Positions 49,745 through 60,803 are shown, counted from the first letter of the stretch. The stretch: 64,000 nt of DNA from Boesenbergia rotunda (GCA_024364735.1 JAGFNQ010001171.1:362229-426228); one strand, 5' to 3'. Notes: generated by a model from the letters alone, not told the origin. Made by a program: numbers and translations.

Positions 49745-51375
49745 ATTGGCTCCCCCTGGACTATAGCCTCTATAAGGGTTAGGCAAGATGTGAATCTTGT
49801 CCTTGGGAATCCAATACTGGTTTGGTCCAGCTTGTTTACTTAAACATAGCTTAGGGACCCATGCTTGGACTTGGGTTTTAGATTGGTTCAACACAGAATA
49901 ATATGCACGTTGTCTCGACTTAGTTTGATATCCGAGTCCGAATCGGTTAAGAATGGACTTCTGCTATCCAAGGATTATGTCAAGACCCTTGGAACCTGAA
50001 GTGAATCGTTCTAAGGCTACTCTGAGCTCCTTGACTTGGGTTTTCAAGGAGGAATTCTCTTCCTCAAGCTTTTTAACTTAAGTTGAGTTTTCTTCTTGAA
50101 TTTGCTCAGTCAAGGAACTCGAGTCGGCTTCCTCTTTCAGGCATTTTACTTCTTGTCGGAGGGACTCGACCCGGATCTTAGATTTCGCTAAGTTGCGAGA
50201 TAGATAGGAAATTAACTTTGACAATTCATATTCAGAGTAACCTCTTACCGTGATTTGCCCGTTTTCCGAGATTGTTAGTCTTCCGTCATCTGGTTCTGAA
50301 TATGATCCGGAGTCGACATCTTCCGAGGCGGTTAGGGCGAGGAGATTTGCGTGTGGGCCTTCTTCTCCTTCTTCGAAAGAGGACTCGTCCCAGGTGGCTT
50401 GGAGAGCCTTCTTTCTTCGTGCCTTCTTGGTCTCCTTCAGATTGGGGCCTCTAACTTGTAATATCCCTTTTTGTTGCACTCGTAGCAGGTAACGTTGGGC
50501 TTGCTCTTCGAGCTTGTTGAAGGTTCTGATGGATCTTCCATTCTTCGGCTTGCTTTCTTCTTGTTCGTTAGGTGCTTTAGCTTCTTGTAGTAGTCCCAAG
50601 CTAGCCAAACCAACTTGGGTCAATCCCCTTCACTATCTTCTGAATCCGAGTCTGAGTCAGACTCGGGTGCTGGTAGAATCTTCTTCTTGGGGGCTTTGCT
50701 TTGAGATTTGCCTGCAACAAAAGCTATACCTTTCTCGATCAAGGTAGTGTTAGTCTGTTCGTGCAGGTCTAATTCAGAAAAAAGTTCATCTAATTTAATT
50801 TTAGAAAGGTCCCTGGAAACCATGTAGGCATCTACCATGGATGCCCACAGTGTGTTTCTTGGGAACGCGTTTAGAGTACACCTGATTAGGCCACGGCTCT
50901 CAACCTTGTGACCTATTGTGTGCAACCCGTTTATCAGTTCTTGAATTTTGGAGTGGAGTTGGGCCATTGTCTCCCCGTCGTGCATCTTGATCGTGTAGAG
51001 TCTGTTCAGCAATAGATCTTTTTTGCCGATCCTCGTGTCGGAAGTGCCTTTGTGCAGCTCGATTAGCTTGTTCCAAAACTTCTTCGCGCTGTTGAAGGGT
51101 CCCACCCGGTTCAGCTCCTCCTTGGTTAAGCCGCATTGCAATGTCTGGGTTGCCTTTGCATCGACCTCGATTTTCTTCTTCAGCGAGGCGTCCCATTCAG
51201 TATAATGTTGCGACACTCCTTCTGCGTTCTTAGGAATTTCCAGCCCAGACTGGATGATGATCCACATGTCCACCTGAGTTTTCAGGTGGACTTCCATCCT
51301 GCTTTTCCAGTAGGAGAAATCTTCTCCACTGAAAAGAGGAGGTCTGGCAGTGCTGTATCCTTCTTGCATGACCAT
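49745..51375 (-). pseudogene. gag: B: gag
   Basis: The N-terminal frame 51375-50620 has RPPLFSGEDFSYWKSRME, LWASMVDAYMVSRDLSKIKLDEL and an acidic Ser/Asp tail, typical of the copia gag (UBN2) of Sirevirus-like elements. The next frame, 50623-50078, covers the zinc-knuckle region, where the knuckle is damaged (a His replaced and a 1-bp loss at its last Cys), and then a coiled-coil stretch (KLISYLSRNLAKSKIRVESL). Beyond the stop at about 50076, the diagnostic FTSGSKGLD block and an AGPNQYWIPKD-like block are readable down to about 49745 with stops. Confidence 0.88.
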
Positions 51376-51586
51376 TTGAATTTACTAAAAAGGAAAAACC
51401 AAAAAAACTTGTTCCAAGACTGAGTCTTGGATTAGTAGTGCGGAAGAAATTAATAGTAACGAAAAAGATCGAGTGATGTTGCACCAACCACGATTAACGA
51501 GAAAATTCAAGCGAAAAGAATTTAAACAAAATTGTAAATCCAAAAAGAACTTTCAAATTGGTGGTTGCACCAAGTTTGAGCCACCC

Positions 51587-51598
51587 GCTCTAAAACAA
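51587..51598 (-). other. B: decayed primer-binding site
   Basis: The minus strand reads TTGTTTTAGAGC two bases after the LTR end; 9 of 12 bases agree with the usual TGGTATCAGAGC. Confidence 0.6.
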
Positions 51599-51600
51599 CT

Positions 51601-52813
51601 TGTTGGATCGGAATAAATCGATAATGGGGGGGGGGGGTGAATATAGATCTTAAAATTTTTAGGATAGGTAAAGCGATTACGCAGCGGAAAACAAGAAAAT
51701 AATCGCTAACACAAATTCTTTTTACTTGGTTCGGAGTCGCGGTCGGCTCCTACTCCAAGGCCCATGGTCCTTGACCGTTTACGTTGGGCAATTCTATATT
51801 CGTAAAGATCATTTACATGTTCGAGTACAGATATAGAATTGAAATTGAAAGTACAACACTTTTCGTAATTTAAATGTTACCGACGCCCGAGGTGGATGGA
51901 TGTTCGGAGAAGCGGGTCATCGTCGGCGCTTGAATCGCAAAGTCAGAGCTTGTCGGAGCGTAATGCTTGAATGAAAGTGTTGAGAGTGATGTGAGCGAGA
52001 TGTGTTGAAGCCATGGAGGTGAACCCCATTTTATAGTCGGCTCCTAGGTGCCTGTGTTGAAGGGGGCACCTGGCACGTGGCCTCTCCTGCCCGAACTCTA
52101 ATCCACAGGCTCGGTCAGCGCTTATCCCCATCAATGAGGCGCCTGAGCTGTCTGGGGTGCCTGAGCTGTCTGGGGCGCCTAGCTTGACTTGGTCTGGAGG
52201 GTTCATGGCAGTTTGCTTCGATGGCTTTGAAATAGCATTGCACTGGGGCGCCTGTATCAATATAAGCGCCTAGCCCAGTGAGGCACCTCACTCCATTGAG
52301 GCGCCTGAGCTGCAGAAACACCGTCCCTTCATTTCCTGCAACCAAGGTTAGTTCCAAAACACAACAAGCAAATAAAATAATAAGTTTAGACCATTGTTTA
52401 TAGCCTTAGCTGTCTTGGTTCTGACTTTGGGTCTCCCAAATGGAACCCTAGGTTGAACTGACGCCTAATGTTCCCTCTACGGGGAACGCGTCATCGCCTA
52501 CTCCTCTCAGGAGAATTTACTTTTTTTGCCAATAGGCTCCTCCGGTTGGACTTTTGCCCAGCTTCACTCACCAGGTCTTCGGTGCCCAGTCCTCGACCAG
52601 GTCTTCGTGCCCAGCTTCACTCACTAGGTCTTTGGTGCCCAGTCCTCGACCAGGACTTAGTGCCCAATTCAATGAACCAGGACTTTGTGCCTAGTGTCCC
52701 TAGGACTTTCCTGCACACTCAATCATCTTGTTAGATCACAAACAAATCATAACTTCTGAACTCTTTGCCATTATCAAATCAAAGGTTTGACTTTGTTGCT
52801 TTTGTCACCAACA
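51601..52813 (-). mobile_element. B: 5' LTR
   Basis: 1213 bp, starting TGTTGGTGACAAAAGC (minus strand, 52813) and ending CGATCCAACA at 51601. A G-run of 12 (about 51627) on the plus strand is the C-run motif near the LTR end. The TATA on the minus strand is at about 52025-52035. It has about two 53-bp minisatellite units (52558-52670). Confidence 0.92.
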
Positions 52814-52818
52814 GTTCC

Positions 52819-53258
52819 CACCCCCGGGAATGCGCCTTTCACCTACTCCTCTTAGGAGGGACGGTTGCCACCCAGTCCATTCGGGTGGACTTTTGCTTAG
52901 CCTTCGATACACTTGGATCTCGAGACATCCGAACCTCGACCCGTCTCTACTTCTGTCCTTAGTCATCGCTCAGCTAAGTTGCTTAATCACTCGGACAAGA
53001 CTTCGTTCCTAACTTCACTCACCAGGTCTTTTGCTCAACTTCACTCACCAGGTCTTAGTGCCCAGCTTCACTCACCCGGTCTTAGTGCCCAGCTTCACTC
53101 ACCAGGTCTTAGTGCCTAGGTTAATTAGGACTTTTTCTTCACTTTGTTACTCCTCTCTTGACTCACCCTTCCCTTGTTCAATGTATCACTGACTTAAGCA
53201 TATTGTCAAACATTGAAACACTTAGAGGAGGACATTACTGATGCATCTTGCACCAACA
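52819..53258 (-). mobile_element. A: 3' LTR, proximal part
   Basis: It continues the LTR directly after the GTTCC copy at 52814-52818, parallel to 58650-59121 in the 5' LTR. It contains a short tandem array of CAGCTTCACTCACCAGGTCT units (about 53010-53110) and ends GCACCAACA. Confidence 0.88.
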
Positions 53259-55184
53259 ATCTCCCACTTTTTGATGTTTGACAATATCTTAAGTTAGATT
53301 GGATGAAAGGGCTAAATTATAGTCCTTAAAAAAAGTTCTAAGTTTCGAAAATATATTTTTATCTTTGGGAGAAAAACATTTCTAACATAAGCTCACTCTG
53401 CCCTTTTTGAAGAAAAACATTTTGATTTTCATTGATCCTTGGGAAAAAAAATGAAAATTTTCTAACTTAAACTCACTCTCCCCCTTTGTCATATATCAAA
53501 AATCACCAAAACACTTGCACCAACAACGAAAACATTTTTTTCATTTGAAAGTACTTAGTATAAATTGTTGAAAGCATAGCAAAGGGCTAAATAATTACAC
53601 CAAAACACTACACTTGAAAAGTATTGTGCAAAAGCCAATTTTGTACTTTCAGAAGACTTAGAAAATTTTGTCTTAGAAAAATTTCCAATTGAGAAAGATT
53701 TTCAAAAAATATTTTGAATATTTTGAAAAATGCAAGTATTGTTGAAAAATATATTGAGCTTTTGAGAAATTCAAGTACTTTAGAAAAAATATATTGAGCT
53801 TTCGAAAAATGCAAGTACTTTAGAAAAAATATATTGAGCTTTTGAAAAATTCAAGTACTTTAGAAAAAAAATATATTGAGCTTTTGAAAAATGCAAGTAT
53901 TTTAGAAAAAAAAATGCAAGTACTTTTTAAAACATGTACTTTTTGAACAATATTATGTATTTTTGAAAAAATATTAGTACTGTTGAGAAATATTCTACAT
54001 TTTTGAAAAATACCAGTACTTTTGAAATATTTTATGCAATTTTTGAAAAATATAAGTACTCTAGAAAAAAATATTATGAATTTGAAAATACTTATATTTT
54101 TTCTTGACTTGGTTTCTTTTCCAGTCTGACTCAATCCTAGGAAACCTTGTTAACTACAAGGACATTTCCCTAAGTGTCCTGGAAATTCTCCAAACTCAAG
54201 AAAATATTATTTCAAAAGGTATTTCAAAATTGATTTTATAAGCCACAAAAATATTTTAAAAATAATAATATTTTGAAAGACAAATTACATATGTTTTCGA
54301 CAAGATTTTGAAAATATAGTGCATCAAAACATATTATTTTGAAATGCTTAATAACTCATTTAATTTGACCTCCCCCTAAACTTGACCCAGTCCTAGGAAG
54401 CTTGTTGACCACAAGTACTCTTCCTCTGAGTCATTAGGATTTGGTACAAATCATAAGAATTATCTACTAATTCCAAAAACTAATTGTCAAGAAAAGTTTT
54501 CGAAAAATATTTTGTCTGATAGTTTTCTTTTGACTTAGACTCCCCCTAAATTTGACACATCCTAGGAGTCCTTGTAGATCATGAAGTAGACCTCCTCTGT
54601 GTCTTTAGGGTTTATCACGATCAAAAGAATGAACGACAGTATGATAATTTTCAAGAAGATAATCTTAGAAAATTCAATTTGGATTGAAGATAATTTTTAA
54701 AGCAAAAGCCTTTTCGAAAACGTATATGATGGTGATTTAAAGCAACATTTTCAAAAAGCATTTTGAAATGATAATGATGTTTTTAAAGAATAATTTTCGA
54801 AAAGCACAAAAAACTCCCCCTGACACCAACATCGTTTAACTCTATCTAAGTGCCTTAAGGGACCTTAGTGTTGACCTAAGAGGCTTGTGTCTAATTGTGT
54901 AGGTCAAACATTTTTTGAAAAGATATACTTTTGAAAATGTATAATATGTATAAACAATCAGACAAGCATGAAATCCATAAAAATATTATTATGTTAAAGC
55001 ACTATTTTGAAAATAAAAATTTTAGAAAAATATTATAAGAAATTTGAAAAATATTTTAGAAAATCATTTTTCAATTTATTAGTCCTTAACATCTCACCCA
55101 TTCTAGATGTCTCAATACAGCAAGCATGGTTGCCTTATGGGTGCATTGTTAGATGCTTGAGTCATTCTTCTTAATTTATTGTTA
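53259..55184 (-). other. A: AT-rich 3' interior with repeated polypurine tracts
   Basis: The main tract is at 53259-53275 (minus strand CAAAAAGTGGGAGAT). More minus-strand tracts follow at about 53480 (GGGGGAGAG), 54370 (TTAGGGGGAGG), 54540 (TTAGGGGGAGT) and 54813 (CAGGGGGAGT). Each lies beside a unit resembling the ACACATAGG...CTAGGA units of C. The rest is A/T homopolymer-rich (GAAAAATAT repeats at 53720-54080). No coding frame is supported. Confidence 0.65.
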
Positions 55185-55545
55185 AATCTAAGATTTAGTT
55201 GAAACTTGTGTTAGATTCAAATTTATCAAGTAGTAAAGTGAATTTGATTTTCGGTAATCGGCTGTTAGGTCTTGGCGAGGCACAGAGACCTTCTTTAGTC
55301 GTAGCCTTATTGGAGCAACAACCCTTTCCTTGACAAAGCCTTTTATCAAAAATTCATTTTATAATTACTTCTTAAAAAATTTTGGTCTAACTAGCTTAGG
55401 TTTTGGATCGGTAGCTTCGGCTAGTTCTACCAGACTAAATAGACCAAGTAGGGTACGCCTTACCTTACTTGACCTTATTAGAAGGGCATCCCTAACGTAC
55501 TATTATCTCACCTCCACCTAATGCTAGGTTGTTCAAGTTTCAACT
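55185..55545 (-). other. A: shared internal module
   Basis: Close match to 49290-49625 of B, and in part to 34826-34990 of C. It has no open frame. The conservation points to common ancestry of the three interiors. Confidence 0.75.
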
Positions 55546-56297
55546 ATTCATTTTCCTATAATCGTTCTAAGTCATGCATAAATTTAAATATGAATGACAT
55601 GACATTTATTTTAAAGAAATTGCAGATGCATGGCATGGTAGTTATACATGAGTCAAACAATTCAAATCATTTTATTTATATTTCTAATAATGTATCAAAT
55701 TCTTGATTTGATACATGTCGTATGAACCCGCGAATATGCCAACCCACTTTGACATATTTGTTGTTATTTAGTTAGGGGTTTCAGTTGGGTAGGATTTTAT
55801 TTGGTTGCAGTTTAAGTTATTTAAGAATTAATTGAATTTAAGTTGAATTAATTAAGATTTAATTAAATTGGTTAAGAATTAATTAATTGAAGTTGAATTA
55901 ATTAAGATTTAATTGAATTAGATTAATTGAGAATTAATTGGCGTTGAATTAATTAAGATTTTATTGAAGTTATATTAATTAAGAATTAATTGATGTTGAA
56001 TTAATTAAGATTTAATTGAAGTTAAATTAATTAAGAATTAATTGACATTGAATTAATTAATATTTAATTAAAGTTAAATTAATTAAGAATTAATTGATAT
56101 TGAATTAATTAAGATTTAATTGAAGTTAAATTGATTAAGAATTAATTTACGTTGAATTAATTAAGATTTAATTGAAGTTAAATTAATTAAGAATTAATTG
56201 ATATTGAATTAATATTGATGTTGAATTAATTAAGATTTAATTGAAGTTGAATTAATTAGTGGTTGAAAGAATTAAAGATTAATTAATATTGGGATAA
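55546..56297. repeat. A: about 50-52-bp AT-rich tandem repeat
   Basis: At 55820-56260 about eight units of GAATTAATTAAGATTTAATT-type sequence recur every 50-52 bp (AAGATTT at about 55854, 55904, 55954, 56007, 56111 and 56163). 55677-55760 upstream of it matches C at 31964-32037. Confidence 0.75.
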
Positions 56298-57691
56298 TTA
56301 AAGATTAATTAATGTTGGATAATTAACGTTGAAATGATTAATTAATAGTTGTGGGTTTGATTTCATCATTTTCATTATTTTGAAAATTTCTGATTCATAT
56401 ACTATTTCAGTTTTATTCAATTTTTCAAATTTTTCTAACAATTTTGATTTGTTTGACTTTTTGTGAATTTTATTAACTATAACCTTGATTTCAGAAAGTT
56501 CATTTTCCTCCTCATCCTCATCATTAAAATCACATCCTTCAATATCCTCACAGTAGGTGGAGTAATTTGGGTCACTACTTAATGTTTTGTAATAATCTTC
56601 AATATTATCCAAAGATTTGATAGTTAAATTATCATCTAAACATTTTCAATATATATATAACTATCTTCTAAAGATTTTTCAATATCCTCAAAGTTATCCT
56701 CAATATTTTCAGGATTAATCTCAAAGTTTTCAAAATTAATTTCAGAATTATTTACATTTTCAGATTTAATTTCAGCATTATCCTTAAGAATTTCAAAAAT
56801 AATTTCAGGATTATCCTTAAGAATTTCAAAATTAATTTCAGGATTATCTTTAAGAGTTTCAAAATTAATTTCAGGATTATCCTTAAGAATTTCAAAATTA
56901 ATTTCAGAATTATCATTAAGAGTTTCAAAATTAATTTTAGGATTATCCTTAAGAATTTCAAAATTAATTTCAGGATTATTCTTAAGAATTTCAAAATTAA
57001 TTTTACGATTATCCTTAAGAATTTCAAAATTAATTTCATGATTATCCTTAAGAGTTTCAAAATTAATTTCAAGATTATCCTTAAGAATGTCAAAATTAAC
57101 TTCAGGATTATCCCTAAGAATGTCAAAATTAACTTCAGCATTATCCTTACGAATGTTAAAATTAACATCAGGATTATCCTTAAAATTATCAGCTTTAATT
57201 TCAGGAATATCAAATTTAATTTTTGAATTATCATTAAGACTAATCACAGAATTAATTTCAGAATTAATTTTATTAGAATTAATCTCAGAATTAATTTTAA
57301 AAATTGTTGAATTAACATTAAAGATTAAACAGTTAATTTCTAATATTTTAGCAATATCTACATTTTCTAATTTGGCATGCTAAATATTAATTTGAGTATG
57401 TAGTAAATTTAACTTTCCAGAAAAAGTATCTAACTCATCATACGATTGTGTAGGAATTTGAAAATTTTTTGGAATGTAAATTTTTCGTACCATTGCCGGA
57501 CACTGATTTCTGTAGTGCCCGTGCTTTTGACATTTGAAACATTTGATATGATCCTTGTTCTTCTGGACTCCTGGTACTGGTACTTCCTTTACCGTGGATG
57601 AAGAACGAGTCTTACGAGTAGGACACATATTTTTGTAGTGTCCTCTCTCCCTGCACTTAAAACATGTGATATGGAATTTAAAAATTGACAT
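56298..57691 (-). pseudogene. A: zinc-knuckle protein with an 11-residue tandem repeat domain
   Basis: The frame opens at 57691 (MSIFKFHITCFKC). It has two CX2CX4HX4C zinc knuckles, CFKCRERGHYKNMC and CFKCQKHGHYRNQC, as in retroelement nucleocapsids. After a stop near 57380 the same frame continues through a low-complexity Asn/Ile/Glu stretch to 56636. It includes about 14 copies of an 11-residue unit (NPEINFEILKD-type, DNA period 33 bp, about 56770-57190). A third frame, 56612-56298, is acidic (DEDEEENELSE) and joins after a frameshift near 56640. No capsid, protease, integrase or RT is present. I do not recognise the repeat domain. It may be a decayed gag-like product or a captured repeat. 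Confidence 0.65.
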
Positions 57692-57780
57692 TAAAAAAAT
57701 ATACCAGATTCACCCCTGGGCTCCCCCTCAACTCCTGGCGTCTTTGCTCCATCGGCTGTTAGTCCGGTGAAGAGCGGTTT

Positions 57781-57793
57781 GGCTCTGATACCA
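57781..57793 (-). other. A: primer-binding site
   Basis: The minus strand reads TGGTATCAGAGCC two bases after the LTR end, the standard copia primer site. It is intact, unlike B's. Confidence 0.9.
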
Positions 57794-57795
57794 TT

Positions 57796-59121
57796 TGTTG
57801 GATCGGTGCCGTCGACAGAGGGGGGGTGAATATCGACCAAAAAAACTTCGTGGAAATTATCTTTCATAGACTTTCAAGATACGTTATAATCAAAGAGTTA
57901 GTAGAACAGTGGAAAGTAAAAAGGAACGAAAAAATGAAAGACAGATTGCACACGGAATTTTTACTTGGTTCCCAACCCCCCAGGGTCAGTACATCCAAGG
58001 CCTAAGCACGGGAACACCCGTCCACTAATGGTCTCCATTTCCGAACTTTTCGGAGGCGGAGAAACCCGTCTTACAGTGCAAGATTTACAAAGATAAATAA
58101 ATTGAAATGCAGAATGCAAATTCAAACCGAACAAAAAGAATTGAAGACTCGGCCGATCTGGACCTCCGATGTGTCGCGCACTTCCTCCTGGAGCCTCCTG
58201 GGCGTAGAGCTTCGTCGTTAGCGCTTTGTCATCACTTGGGAGCTTAGAATGGTTTCGGAAAGTTGTATTTCGAGCTAAGGGGTCGAAGCCCCTTTTATAG
58301 TCTTCATTGGGACGCTTGTGATGAATGGGGCGCCTCACAGGGCTTTGTCAAAGCTTATCTCCACGCCGAACTCGCAGTAGCCGATAAGGCTCTTGACCAG
58401 GGTGCCCTTGACCATTGAGGCGCCTCATTGAACACAGACGCCTGCTTCAATGAGGCACCTGGCTCCATTAGGGCGCCTCCTTCAATGGGGGTGCCTAGGA
58501 GCCCCTTTTCCAGCTCTGTTTGTTTGCTTCGTCATCACTTTTAGGTACCTGCAAGATACATAAATACAATGCAAATACACATACAATCTTAGCTTTAACG
58601 AAATGGTTCTGACTTCGGATTTCTACGAAACCCTAGGTCAAACTGACGCAAGTTCTCACCCTCGGGAACGCACCTTTCACCTACTCCTCTAAGGAGACGG
58701 TTGCCATGCAGTCCATTCGGGTGGACGTTGCTTAGCCTTCGATACTCTCGAATCTCGAGACGTCCAAACCTTGACCCATCTCTACTTTTGTCCTTAGTCA
58801 TCGCTCAGCTAAGTTACTCAATCCCTCGGACCAAGACTTCGTGCCTAACTTCACTCATCAGGACTTTTGCCCAGCTTCACTCACCAGGTCTTAGTGCCCA
58901 GCTTCACTCACCAGGTCTTAGTGCCCAGCTTCACTCACCAGATCTTAGTGCCCAGCTTCACTCACCAAGTCTTAGTGCCTAGGTTAACTAGGACTATTTC
59001 ATCACTTTGTTACTCCTCTCTTGACTCACCATTCCCTTGTTCAATGTATCACTGACTTAAGCATATTGTCAAATATTGAAACACTTAGAGGAGGACATTA
59101 CTGATGCATCTTGCACCAACA
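57796..59121 (-). mobile_element. A: 5' LTR
   Basis: 1326 bp. On the minus strand it runs from TGTTGGTGCAAGATGC (59121) to CGATCCAACA (57796). A TATA (CTATAAAAGGGG) is at about 58292-58303. GGCGCC palindromes lie at 58310-58500. A CCCAGCTTCACTCACCAGGT tandem array lies at 58840-58980. Confidence 0.92.
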
Positions 59122-59126
59122 CTAGA

Positions 59127-59308
59127 CACTAAGACCTAACCAAGGGTTCAACACTAAGACATGGCCGAGGGTTTGGCATTGAAGTCCTAGTTTTGAGGAC
59201 TAGGCACTAAGACCTGATCAAAGGTTAGACACTAAAACCTGGTCGAGGGTTGGGCACCGAAGTCCTGATCTAGTGGACTGGGCAATAAATCCTAGTGAGT
59301 GAAGCTGG
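59127..59308 (+). mobile_element. C: 3' LTR, right part after element A
   Basis: It continues CACTAAGACCTAACC, GTTTTGAGGACTAGGCAC and GGTCGAGGGTTGGGCACC, the same repeat style as 36490-36660. It is interrupted by LTR E at 59309; GCTGG at 59304-59308 is the presumed target duplication. Confidence 0.8.
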
Positions 59309-59730
59309 TGTTGGTGCAAAATGCATCAGTGATGTCTTTCTCTAGTATTTCGATGTTTAACAATATACTTAAGTTAGTAACAATATATGTTAGACAAGGT
59401 AATGGTTAGTCAAAGTGATCAAGGGTTAAACCAAACAGGACCTTATGTTTGGTAGGGTAAACCCAGGTTTGATCAAGTTGACAAAGGGATAGCCAAAAAG
59501 GATATGATGTTTAGCAGAGTGAACCAAAACCCATGGTTCTTTAGTTTGACCAAGGGAGTAAACCAAACCGTACTTGAAGTTTAGAGTTATATTTATCTGA
59601 AAAATGGAGGAAGTCTAGTTAGGATCATGATGACTAGCAAAGGAGTGATTTTGATAAAAGAAATCCTAGTGAGTGAAGCCGGGTCCTAGCGAGTGAAGCT
59701 AGGTTGGACTATGTCCTGGTGAGTGAAGCT
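59309..59730 (+). mobile_element. E: LTR fragment
   Basis: It starts TGTTGGTGCAAAATGCATCAG, related to but distinct from A's LTR start. It ends within CCTGGTGAGTGAAGC repeats where D begins at 59731. AAGCT (59726-59730) is the presumed target duplication of D. Confidence 0.8.
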
Positions 59731-60731
59731 TGTTGAGGCAATCTGTGGTCCGGAGTGACCAAGTGTTTTGATGTTTGGGAAATGGATTTAAGTTAGGTTT
59801 ACCCTTGTTATCTCATATGTGTATGTTGTGTGTGTAGGTTGTACATGTTACACATATGGATTTGACTAGACGACCTCGGTACGGTGAAGGATGGCATGGA
59901 GGCTAGCTGGAGGCTTGCATACGCATCCGAGGGACTTTGGACAGCAGGGACGATGAGCTGATGGGCGCGAACTTTGAGGCATGCGTGAAGGATGGCATGG
60001 TGGCAAGCTGGAGGCTTACGTGCATCCGAGGGACGTGAGCCAAAGATGAAGAGGGCGCGACGGCAACAGTTGAGGCTACGGAAGAGGAGTCAGTCGAGTC
60101 GTGAGGGTGCAAGTGTTGTGTGATTCTACTCGGGAAAGTCCTAAGGGTTAAGTGCTGAGAGAAGTGTACTCGGGAAGGGAAACCCTAGGTGTGTGAGTGG
60201 GGCAATTGACTGCCTGGGAGGCAGTCGACTGATAAAACCCACAGAATGATTTCGGGGCTGGACCAGTCGACTGGTATCCCCGAAATATAGCCGTTGAGTT
60301 AGCCATTGGCTAGCAATTAAGGCTAGACCAGTCGACTAGTAAATGGGCAGTCGACTGGTAGCGAGGGTTTCAGCCCGAGTCCTATTTAAAGAGGACTTCG
60401 TGGTGGCTGAGATTCTTGATGAATCTTGTCTTGGATAAAGGCAAGATAGTAGTCTTTGTGCTCAGAGGTCTGCTTGGTGTTGTGGCGAGGTTTCACCATC
60501 CACAAGGAGCGACGAGGGCTAGCCAGAGGTTATCCGGGGAGTGATCCACCGATAGATTCTTGGATTAGTCACCCGGCCGGGGTGGATACCAAGTAAAATC
60601 GATTTGTTAGCATTGTTTCTTTATTGTTAGTTTTATTTTGTTTGTATTTCCGCTTGCGCGCAAACAGTCTTGTAGAGAAGAACTGACAAACGCTATTCAC
60701 CCCCCTCTAGTGTACGGAATCGATTCTAACA
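59731..60731 (+). mobile_element. D: 5' LTR
   Basis: 1001 bp from TGTTGAGGCAATCTG to GATTCTAACA. Palindromes on an AGTCGACT core include GACTGCCT-GG-GAGGCAGTC (about 60209-60227) and ACCAGTCGACTGGT (about 60261-60274). A TATA-like TATTTAAAG is at about 60383-60391. The C-run CACCCCCC lies at about 60698. Confidence 0.9.
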
Positions 60732-60733
60732 AT

Positions 60734-60745
60734 TGGTATCAGAGC
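60734..60745 (+). other. D: primer-binding site
   Basis: TGGTATCAGAGC, two bases after the LTR end. Confidence 0.92.
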
Positions 60746-60803
60746 GAGGACCACTCTTGATCGGACTAACCGCCGAGGGAGCACACGCTAGAGGGAAAAG
60801 AAA

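Larger units (their letters stand above)
37490..52818 (-). mobile_element. B: complete Sirevirus-like Ty1/copia element, target duplication GTTCC
   Basis: The element runs 37495-52813, flanked by GTTCC at 37490-37494 and 52814-52818. Without its two nested LTRs it is about 9.5 kb. The 3' LTR is 37495-37528 plus 41976-43233 and the 5' LTR is 51601-52813. Gag lies at about 49745-51375 and pol at about 44734-49034, in the order PR, IN, RT, RNase H. A long AT-rich interval with extra polypurine tracts precedes the 3' LTR. The two LTRs differ at about 15 of the first 195 aligned bases by eye, so the insertion is old. Every coding part is broken. Confidence 0.92.
36656..59126 (-). mobile_element. 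A: complete non-autonomous LTR element (about 7.1 kb without B), target duplication CTAGA
   Basis: The element runs 36661-59121 with CTAGA at 36656-36660 and 59122-59126. The 3' LTR is 36661-37494 plus 52819-53258 (split by B), and the 5' LTR is 57796-59121. The primer site is at 57793-57781 and the polypurine tract directly follows 53258. The interior, 53259-57795, encodes zinc-knuckle/repeat frames but no protease, integrase or RT. The LTR starts TGTTGGTGCAAGATGC on the minus strand. It shares interior segments with B and C, so a Sirevirus-like element probably supplied its enzymes (inference). Confidence 0.9.

Noticed and set aside
56752..57234. 160-codon Leu/Ile-rich frame overlapping the 11-residue repeats
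   Set aside because: It is the +1 frame shadow of the 33-bp repeat; the zinc-knuckle frame continues in the other frame.
57380..57691. Zinc-knuckle frame as a host CCHC-type gene
   Set aside because: It lies between a primer site and a polypurine tract of element A, in its orientation, without introns or a promoter of its own.
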